Source: Hyphomicrobiales bacterium (GTDB lineage: Bacteria; Pseudomonadota; Alphaproteobacteria; Rhizobiales; Xanthobacteraceae). Taken from it: a stretch of 5,372 bases of DNA. The translations under genes and the position numbers were made by a program. Below the pieces are notes generated by a model. That model was not told where the DNA came from. It searched no databases and saw only the letters and a list, made by a program, of their open reading frames with translations. The stretch is taken from contig JAKFYO010000048.1 in assembly GCA_021730825.1 (NCBI GenBank), positions 1 to 5,372 of the forward strand, in the 5' to 3' direction. Below, piece after piece: positions 1-5,372 of the stretch (position 1 is the first letter of the stretch; the number at the start of each line of letters is the position of its first letter).

Positions 1-263
1 CTGAATTGTTGTCCAACTAGCCGCGGCGCCAATGCGGATTCGATCAGCCGCGCGCGATGCTCTGCGCCGACCGTTGGAAAATTACACCACACCTCGCCCC
101 AACCGACCGTACCATCTTGATCTGTAACGCGGACGAACAGCGCCGGCCGGTCATGCATCACGCCGAACGACGTGCGCACAGGCGTTTCGACCGGATAGCG
201 AAATAACAGTGTCTCAATGCTCGCGGGCGAAATCGGTGCCGCCTTGATCTGGCGCGCGGTCAC
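1..263 (-). CDS. Mandelate racemase/muconate lactonizing enzyme family protein, N-terminal part (runs off the left edge)
   Basis: The minus strand is open from a GTG at 263 to the window edge, giving 87 codons plus two bases. The translation contains a typical N-terminal capping domain of the enolase superfamily: YPVETPVRTSFGVMHDRP (about residues 23-40), then LFVRVTDQDGTVGWGEVWCNFP (about 42-63). The pattern of a T-SFG segment, a strand carrying D-DG, then GWGE is characteristic of the family. Members abstract a proton alpha to a carboxylate using Mg2+ and act as racemases, cycloisomerases or sugar-acid dehydratases. The catalytic barrel lies outside the window, so the reaction cannot be assigned. 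GTG 263 is the only reasonable start: a TGA lies in frame at 281-279 with no other start codon between. Its GTGA overlaps the regulator stop, and no good Shine-Dalgarno is visible, so translation is probably coupled to the regulator. Family assignment is confident; specificity is unknown. Confidence 0.85.
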   Translation of the reverse strand, partial: MTARQIKAAPISPASIETLLFRYPVETPVRTSFGVMHDRPALFVRVTDQDGTVGWGEVWCNFPTVGAEHRARLIESALAPRLVGQQF

Positions 264-985
264 GGCTTCAGGTCCATTTCAAGATGGATATAGTCGCCGC
301 GATAAGTCACTTCGCCGAGATAGATCACCGTACCGTCAGCCGTCTTGCAAACGCGGCGCACTTCGGCCACCGGCGTATTTACGGCGACGCCGAGGTGACG
401 CGCGACTTCCATGTCGGCCTTGCCGATTTCGATTGTTTGACTAGCGCGCGCGATTTTTAGGCCGGGTATGTCGAGAAGAACGGGAATAATGGTTTCCTTG
501 CGGAAACGGGTTGCAGCCTTCTTGAAAATGCGCTGGTCGACATAAATCGATATGACGCAATAGCGCTCGCCGTTACGCGAGTGGACACGCCGCATGAAGT
601 GATAAGACGGCGCGGGTTTGCCGTCTTCGGGCACCAGACGCGGCATCGCCGATGCCTGTTCGATCAGCGTTAGCTGCGGCTTATCGTGCCGGTAGACGTC
701 CGCAAGATCGCGCAACGTCATGCCCAAGCGCAGCGAAGGCGAGCGTTGCGGAACTGAATTGACATAAGTACCGCGGCCCCGCTCCGGCGACACCAACCCT
801 TCGCGCGCAAGCAGATTGATCGCCTGCCGCACAGTTACACGCGCGACATCGAATTCACGCGTGAGCTGCTCGATCGTCGGAAGCGCCTGCCCCTTAGCCC
901 ATATCCCACGCGAAATTCGCCCGCGGAATAGGTCCGCAAGCTGTGAGTACCGGGGTACCGGACTATCGCCAAATGATCTGTGCAC
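260..985 (-). CDS. GntR-family transcriptional regulator, HutC/UTRA subfamily
   Basis: This 241-residue protein has the normal length for a HutC-type repressor. Residues 11-76 form the GntR winged helix: PRYSQLADLFRGRI, then LPTIEQL, FDVARVTVRQAINLL and the wing EGLVSPERGRGTYV. The key helix-turn-helix residues (T51, R53, Q54, A55) fit the family pattern. Residues about 95-236 match a UTRA ligand-binding domain: YHFMRRV, a YCVISIYVD strand, IEIGKADMEVARHLGV, then PVAEVRRV and a late Y-GEVTYRGD strand. Such domains usually bind a small metabolite that releases DNA. The start is a GTG with no clear Shine-Dalgarno. An in-frame TAG at 1012-1010 limits any upstream extension, and there is no ATG there. 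The gene is divergent from the importer and overlaps the enolase-superfamily gene by 4 nt, so it probably controls both arms. The ligand is unknown. Confidence 0.93.
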   Translation of the reverse strand: MHRSFGDSPVPRYSQLADLFRGRISRGIWAKGQALPTIEQLTREFDVARVTVRQAINLLAREGLVSPERGRGTYVNSVPQRSPSLRLGMTLRDLADVYRHDKPQLTLIEQASAMPRLVPEDGKPAPSYHFMRRVHSRNGERYCVISIYVDQRIFKKAATRFRKETIIPVLLDIPGLKIARASQTIEIGKADMEVARHLGVAVNTPVAEVRRVCKTADGTVIYLGEVTYRGDYIHLEMDLKP

Positions 986-991
986 GGCTGC

Positions 992-1021
992 TTGTGCTAA
1001 AAGTTCTAACTATAGTACTAT
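992..1021 (+). promoter_or_regulatory. Candidate sigma70 promoter for the importer-oxidoreductase operon
   Basis: A -35 candidate TTGTGC (992-997) is separated by 18 bp from a -10 candidate TACTAT (1016-1021). The predicted start near 1028 leaves about 17 nt of leader before the permease ATG at 1045. The -35 is a partial match to TTGACA; the -10 matches TATAAT at four of six positions. The assignment is by eye, and the very short intergenic space supports it more than box quality does. Confidence 0.45.
1002..1020. promoter_or_regulatory. Candidate GntR operator region with overlapping palindromes
   Basis: Three dyads crowd into 19 bp: AGTTCTAACT (1002-1011, perfect 4-bp arms around CT), ACTATAGT (1009-1016, perfect) and TAGTACTA (1013-1020, perfect). 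The first contains GT-N4-AC, the same outer geometry as the GTCTAGAC core reported for HutC-type regulators of the DasR/YvoA kind. It sits in the spacer of the rightward promoter and at the predicted start of the leftward one, so a repressor bound there could block both. Short A/T-rich palindromes also occur by chance and in promoters, so the exact operator is an inference. Confidence 0.4.
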
Positions 1022-1040
1022 TCATCCATGAAAGAGGCAA
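1012..1040 (-). promoter_or_regulatory. Candidate sigma70 promoter for the regulator and enolase-family gene
   Basis: On the minus strand a -35 candidate TTGCCT (1040-1035) is followed, after exactly 17 bp, by a -10 candidate TACTAT (1017-1012). Predicted initiation near 1005 leaves about 20 nt before the GTG at 985. The -10 shares two bases (1016-1017) with the -10 of the opposite promoter, and the -35 overlaps the permease ribosome-binding site. Assigned by eye. Confidence 0.42.
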
Positions 1041-1044
1041 CCCG

Positions 1045-1796
1045 ATGCTAAAGCGCGTCGCGCTCATTCTTGCGCCGTGGTTCGTCATTGTCGGCCTTTG
1101 GTACGGGCTCGCTTATTCGGGCCTGATCAACGAGGCCTTGATCCCGACGCCGCACGCTGTCGCCACCCGCTTCTGGGAACTGCTGACGCAAGCGCGGCTT
1201 CCGCTAGACATCTGGATGTCTACACAGCGCGTTTTTCTGGGTGTCACCTTGGGCATTACGCTCGCCGTCCCGGTCGGCTTTGTGCTCGGCTGGTACAAGC
1301 AAATCCGAAGCTTCATCGATCCGTTGATCAACTTCTTCCGTGCACTGCCGCCGATCGCCCTCATTCCGCTCGTCGTCGTCTATTTCGGCATCGGCGAGTT
1401 CGCGAAGGTCGTAATTCTCTTTTACGCATCCTTCTTCGCGGGCGTTATCGTTATGTACGAAGGCATCGCGCAGATCAGCCCGATCTATGTGCGCGTCGCG
1501 CGTACACTCGGCGCTACCGACAGCGAAATCTTCCGTAAGGTAATCATTCCGCTCACCGTTCCGCACATGTTGACGGCGTTACGCGTTGCGCTAGGCGTTG
1601 CATGGGCAACGCTGGTTGCATCCGAACTTATCGCTGCACAACAAGGTCTTGGCGCGCTCATTCAGAACGCCTCGTCGTTCTTCCAACTCGACATAATCTA
1701 TGTCGGCATCATCTGCATCGGCTTCATCGCGCTAGCGATGGACCTTTCGATCCGCGCGTTCACGCGCCGGCTGGTTTCCTGGCAGGATCGTATCGC

Positions 1797-1800
<4 letters not shown>
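1045..1800 (+). CDS. ABC transporter permease, NitT/TauT (SsuC/TauC-like) family
   Basis: This 251-residue inner-membrane protein has about six hydrophobic segments, roughly residues 5-25, 63-83, 100-117, 121-137, 177-196 and 217-236. The cytoplasmic EAA loop that docks on the ATPase lies at about 139-173: EGIAQISPIYVRVARTLGA followed by IFRKVIIP. The later ELIAAQQGLG (194-203) is the conserved segment of TauC/SsuC permeases. Family members import sulfonates, nitrate, thiamine precursors or aromatic acids, so the family name does not fix the substrate. The frame is open back to 943, but 1045 is chosen as start: AGAGG lies at 1033-1037, 7 nt upstream, the protein then begins with its first membrane helix, and the upstream extension would cross the promoter and the divergent gene. 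It is first in the rightward operon and overlaps the ATPase gene by 4 nt. Confidence 0.93.
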
Positions 1801-2606
<806 letters not shown>

Positions 2607-2609
2607 CAA

Positions 2610-2615
2610 GGGAGG
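2610..2615 (+). promoter_or_regulatory. Strong ribosome-binding site of the binding-protein gene
   Basis: GGGAGG lies 5 nt before the ATG at 2621, in the 14-nt gap after the ATPase stop. It is the best Shine-Dalgarno match in the window. This fits the usual need for more binding protein than membrane components. Confidence 0.75.
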
Positions 2616-2620
2616 AAGTA

Positions 2621-3619
2621 ATGACATTGAAACGTAGAACGTTTCTGCAAGGCGCCAGCGCAATCGCCGGTCTCTCGGTGCTCGGCGCGCCCGCCATCGC
2701 GCAGAGCAAGACCAAGGTAAAAGTCGGCTATCTGCACACACCGGCGGTCGATGGACAGATTTGGACCGGTATCAACAACGGCAGTTTCGGCAAACACGGT
2801 GTTGATCTTGACATGGTGCAGTTCACGACCGGACTTGAACTGTTTCAGGCAATGATCGGCGGCAGTCTCGACATGCTCGCGACCGGCGCCGTGATCTCGA
2901 ACTTCCCTGCACGGGGTCAGGGTAAGGCGTTCCTCATCAACAACGTCGAGTTCGCGACCGCGCAACTTTGGGTCAATGAGAGCATCAAGAGCTTCGCCGA
3001 CCTTAAGGGTAAGAAAATATCGACGACGACGGGCACGACCGCGCATGTCTTCCTCGATAACGCGCTCCGTGCAAACAAAATCGATCCGGGCGAGGTCGAG
3101 ATCGTGAACCAGCGCATGGCGGAAGCCGTGACCTCGTTCATTTCCGGCGCGGTGCCGGCGGTCGCGCTGTGGGTACCATTCGACGTAACCGTGCGCGAGA
3201 AAACCAAAGGCGCGCGTAAGCTTGTCGATGCTTCGGCCTATTACCCGCAGGCCGCGATCGTCGGCGGCTGGGCGGCGCGCAACGACTATTACGACAAGAA
3301 CCGCGAAACCTGCGCCAAGATCATCCGCGGCTGGCAGGAAGCAAACGACTATCTGATCGGTCCGAAATCGGCCGAAGCGGTCGCCGCGCTTCAGAAATCG
3401 CAGTATCCGCAGGTGCCGCTTGCCGACTTTCAGCAGCAGTTCAAGGCCTCGCGCTATTTCGGATCGGTCGAATGGCGCAAACTTTACGCCGACGGCACGG
3501 TCACAAAATGGCTTCAGCAAGTCAGCGACTTCTTCGTGAAGTTCGGCAAGATCGACAAGCCGGTGCCGGCCAGCACGTATTTCGACCCCAAGCTTTTCAT
3601 CGACACGATCAAGGCTTGA
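2621..3619 (+). CDS. ABC transporter substrate-binding protein, NitT/TauT (TauA-like) family, Tat-exported
   Basis: A 332-residue periplasmic protein that should capture the substrate and deliver it to the permease. The N-terminus carries a twin-arginine signal: KRRTFLQG at 4-11, a hydrophobic stretch to about 22, and a probable cut after AIA (25-27). The mature part follows the TauA/SsuA plan: KVKVGYLHTPAVDGQIW (32-48), GGSLDMLATGA (80-90), SFADLKGKKISTTTGTTAHVFL (124-145) and GAVPAVALWVPF (176-187). These are the hinge and ligand-pocket segments of the family. Length is normal. The start is supported by GGGAGG 5 nt upstream and by the signal peptide. Its TGA overlaps the ATG of the oxidoreductase by one base. 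A long minus-strand frame opposite it (2603-3886) is an arginine-rich shadow. The ligand cannot be read from sequence alone. Confidence 0.92.
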   Translation: MTLKRRTFLQGASAIAGLSVLGAPAIAQSKTKVKVGYLHTPAVDGQIWTGINNGSFGKHGVDLDMVQFTTGLELFQAMIGGSLDMLATGAVISNFPARGQGKAFLINNVEFATAQLWVNESIKSFADLKGKKISTTTGTTAHVFLDNALRANKIDPGEVEIVNQRMAEAVTSFISGAVPAVALWVPFDVTVREKTKGARKLVDASAYYPQAAIVGGWAARNDYYDKNRETCAKIIRGWQEANDYLIGPKSAEAVAALQKSQYPQVPLADFQQQFKASRYFGSVEWRKLYADGTVTKWLQQVSDFFVKFGKIDKPVPASTYFDPKLFIDTIKA

Positions 3620-5214
3620 TGCAGGAGTACGATTACATTGTCGTGGGAGCCGGTTCGGCGGGATGCGTCCTTGCGAACCGGCTCTCGCAAGATCCGGATG
3701 TGCAAGTTCTGCTGCTGGAGGCCGGTGGCACGGATCGCAGTTTCTGGGTCCGCCTTCCGGTCGGCTACTATCGCACCATCTACGACACGCGTTTCTCCCG
3801 CCTCTTCGACACCGAACCCAGCGAAGGCAGCGGCGGCCGTAACATCGTCTGGCCACGCGGACGTATTCTCGGCGGATCGTCGTCAATTAACGGGCTGATT
3901 TTCATTCGCGGACAGCGCGAAGACTTCGACGATTGGGATAAGCTTGGCGCAAAAGGCTGGTCGTACAACGACGTCCTGCCCTATTTCAAAAAAATAGAAA
4001 GCTATAGCGGCGGCGAGAACCAGTATCATGGGGCGTTCGGCGAAATTGGCGTTTCCGACCTACGTAACAAGAACGTGTCGTGTGAGGCATGGGTCGAGGC
4101 CGCGAACCAGTTTGGTCTGCCGCGTAATGCTGACTTCAACGCGCAGACAACTTATGGGGTCGGTAGCTATCAGCTCAGCATTCGTAACGGCTGGCGCTCC
4201 AGCTCGGCGCGAGCATTCCTAGATCCGGTACGCTCCCGCAAAAATTTGCATATTGCGACCCGTGCGCTGGTCAGCCGCGTCATTTTTCAAGGCACACGCG
4301 CCGTTGGTGTCGCGTTTTTTCAAGACGGCGAGCGCCGTGAAGTCCGCGCGCGCAAAGAAGTCATTCTGTCGGCTGGCGCGATCCAATCGCCGCAACTCTT
4401 ACAGCTCTCCGGAATTGGACCAGCCGCGCTGCTGCGCGAGCATGGAATTCCGGTGCTTTCCGATCTCAGCGGCGTTGGCGAGAACCTTCAGGACCACTAC
4501 CAAGTACGAACGATCGTGCGCCTGAAGGCAAAGGATTCGCTCAACGACGCAGTCCGCAATCCGCTTAAACTCGCGGCGATGGGATTGCAGTGGCTGTTCT
4601 CCAACAGCGGCCCGCTCACCGTCGGCGCCGGACAAGTCGGCGGCGCGGCGTGTACGGAGTACGCACAGGAAGGACGGCCCGACGTCCAGTTCAACGTCAT
4701 GCCGCTTTCGGTCGATAAGCCGGGTGAACCCCTTCACAACTATTCGGGATTCACTGCTTCGGCGTGGCAATGCCATCCGCATTCGCGAGGCTCGGTCCAA
4801 ATTCAATCGAGCGATCCGGCGCTTCAGCCGAAAATTACCCCGCGTTATCTTGAAAAGGAAATCGACCAGAACACAGTTGTCGCCGCGCTCAAGATTCTGC
4901 GGCGCATTTATCGCCAACCTGCGTTCCGGGACTTATGGAGCGAAGAAATTGTGCCGGGGATGGGAGCAACTTCTGACGACGATCTCCTCCGCTTTGCGCG
5001 GACCGGCGGCGGGACTGTATTTCATGCTGTTGGTACCTGCCGGATCGGAAACGACGCAGATGCGGTAGTCGATCCTAAACTCCGCGTTCGTGGCGTTGAT
5101 GGGCTTCGCGTAGCCGACGCGTCGGTTATGCCCACGATCACATCAGCAAATACGAACGCTGCTTCGCTAATGATTGGCGAAAAGGCAGCTGAGATGATAC
5201 ATAATTTCCGTTAG
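3619..5214 (+). CDS. GMC-family FAD-dependent oxidoreductase (choline dehydrogenase-like)
   Basis: This 531-residue flavoenzyme has the usual length of bacterial GMC alcohol dehydrogenases. The Rossmann FAD site is at the very N-terminus, YDYIVVGAGSAGCVLANRL (4-22), with the ribose-binding acid in LLLEAGG (31-37). GMC signature 1 is PRGRILGGSSSINGLIFIRG (79-98); signature 2 is GAIQSPQLLQLSGIG (253-267). The C-terminal catalytic pair is H469 (FHAVGTCRIG) and N511 (SANTNA), matching H466 and N510 of choline oxidase. It should oxidise a primary or secondary alcohol group to a carbonyl; whether the acceptor is oxygen or a respiratory carrier cannot be told. No signal peptide or membrane anchor is visible, so it is cytoplasmic. 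The start at 3619 is chosen because the family fold begins there and TGATG overlaps the binding-protein stop; upstream in-frame sequence lies inside that gene. This strongly suggests it acts on the imported compound. Confidence 0.95.
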   Translation: MQEYDYIVVGAGSAGCVLANRLSQDPDVQVLLLEAGGTDRSFWVRLPVGYYRTIYDTRFSRLFDTEPSEGSGGRNIVWPRGRILGGSSSINGLIFIRGQREDFDDWDKLGAKGWSYNDVLPYFKKIESYSGGENQYHGAFGEIGVSDLRNKNVSCEAWVEAANQFGLPRNADFNAQTTYGVGSYQLSIRNGWRSSSARAFLDPVRSRKNLHIATRALVSRVIFQGTRAVGVAFFQDGERREVRARKEVILSAGAIQSPQLLQLSGIGPAALLREHGIPVLSDLSGVGENLQDHYQVRTIVRLKAKDSLNDAVRNPLKLAAMGLQWLFSNSGPLTVGAGQVGGAACTEYAQEGRPDVQFNVMPLSVDKPGEPLHNYSGFTASAWQCHPHSRGSVQIQSSDPALQPKITPRYLEKEIDQNTVVAALKILRRIYRQPAFRDLWSEEIVPGMGATSDDDLLRFARTGGGTVFHAVGTCRIGNDADAVVDPKLRVRGVDGLRVADASVMPTITSANTNAASLMIGEKAAEMIHNFR

Positions 5215-5238
5215 TTGAGTACTTAGCTAATGGAACTT
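5203..5238 (+). terminator. Candidate 3'-end hairpin around the oxidoreductase stop codon
   Basis: Arms AATTTCCGTTAGTTGA (5203-5218) and TTAGCTAATGGAACTT (5223-5238) flank a 4-base GTAC. They pair over 16 positions: 12 Watson-Crick, three G-U and one mismatch (5205/5236). The three weak pairs are G-U only in plus-strand RNA; in minus-strand RNA they would be C-A mismatches, so the structure favours the operon transcript. The TAG stop (5212-5214) is inside the left arm. No U-tract follows, so it is not a classical intrinsic terminator; a 3'-end stabiliser or a processed or factor-dependent end is equally possible. Confidence 0.5.
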
Positions 5239-5255
5239 CGCGCAGAGCGTGTGCC

Positions 5256-5372
5256 GTGGATATTGAATCTAGCGCCCTCTTATGTATCGCAATCTCCACT
5301 GCTGGAGTTAGTGCCGCTATGTTTTTGATGTGGCGCTTTGGGCGTGCCGAGATTTTTTGCAGAGCACGTCCG
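5256..5372 (+). CDS. Possible membrane protein, N-terminal part (runs off the right edge)
   Basis: From a GTG at 5256 the frame stays open for 39 codons to the window edge. The translation starts VDIESSALLCIAISTAGVS and continues AAMFLMWRFGRAEIFCRARP. That gives one hydrophobic segment (about residues 7-26) followed by a positively charged stretch, a plausible signal anchor with the N-terminus outside. Some diguanylate cyclases and other sensors begin in a similar way, but nothing diagnostic is present. The Shine-Dalgarno is poor, no promoter is evident between the hairpin and the start, and 39 open codons can arise by chance; the minus strand also has an open frame across this stretch. It would be a separate unit from the importer operon. 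The call is tentative. Confidence 0.3.
   Translation, partial: MDIESSALLCIAISTAGVSAAMFLMWRFGRAEIFCRARP

Noticed and set aside
943..1044. A 34-residue N-terminal extension of the permease from an ATG at 943.
   Set aside because: It crosses the divergent promoters and the regulator start. AGAGG 7 nt before the ATG at 1045 and the family's normal N-terminus favour the shorter protein.
1028..1051. A 7-codon frame (MKEATRC) just before and across the permease start, possibly a leader peptide.
   Set aside because: It has no ribosome-binding site, and the predicted transcription start coincides with its ATG. No attenuator-like hairpins or regulatory codon runs are visible.
1204..1566. A 120-codon minus-strand frame opposite the permease.
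   Set aside because: It is highly charged (rich in Asp, Glu and Arg), antisense to a well-supported membrane protein, and has no ribosome-binding site or recognisable domain.
1602..1796. A 65-residue N-terminal extension of the ATPase.
   Set aside because: It lies inside the permease gene in another frame and looks like out-of-frame translation. The ABC domain begins right after GTG 1797.
3472..3618. A 49-residue extension of the GMC oxidoreductase.
   Set aside because: It lies inside the binding-protein gene, is arginine/histidine-rich, and precedes the FAD-binding strand that normally sits at the N-terminus of this family.
5294..5307. A small hairpin, CTCCA/TGGAG with a 4-base loop, considered as a terminator.
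   Set aside because: The stem is only 5 bp, no T-run follows directly, and it lies within the possible membrane-protein frame.

Overview
The window reads as part of a moderately GC-rich proteobacterial chromosome, most likely an alphaproteobacterium of the Bradyrhizobium/Rhizobiales kind. This rests on gene style and family combination, not on a phylogenetic marker. It holds one compact, divergently arranged uptake-and-catabolism locus. Every junction within each arm is tight: 1-nt or 4-nt overlaps, or a 14-nt gap.

Left arm (minus strand, positions 985 down to 1): a GntR-family regulator of the HutC/UTRA type is followed, through a 4-nt GTGA overlap, by the N-terminal 87 codons of an enolase-superfamily (mandelate racemase/muconate lactonizing enzyme) protein. 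That gene runs off the left edge.

Right arm (plus strand, 1045 to 5214): a complete NitT/TauT-type ABC importer, with genes in the order permease, ATPase, Tat-exported substrate-binding protein. A cytoplasmic GMC-family FAD oxidoreductase follows, its start codon overlapping the binding-protein stop by one base. Several genes here start downstream of the longest possible frame: the permease at 1045, the ATPase at GTG 1797 and the oxidoreductase at 3619.

Control region (986-1044): only 59 bp separate the two arms. I can read back-to-back sigma70-like promoters whose -10 boxes share two bases within a short palindrome, beside a GT-N4-AC dyad of the kind HutC-type GntR proteins bind. The simplest model is that the regulator senses the imported compound or a metabolite of it and controls both arms. 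The importer would bring in a small organic compound, the GMC enzyme would oxidise an alcohol group, and the enolase-superfamily enzyme would act on a carboxylate. The substrate is not known.

Right end (5203-5372): a long, nearly loopless inverted repeat surrounds the oxidoreductase stop codon and can form a 16-bp hairpin in the plus-strand RNA. After it comes the possible start of a membrane protein, cut off by the window edge. No RNA genes, mobile elements, CRISPR arrays or clear intrinsic terminators with U-tracts were seen.
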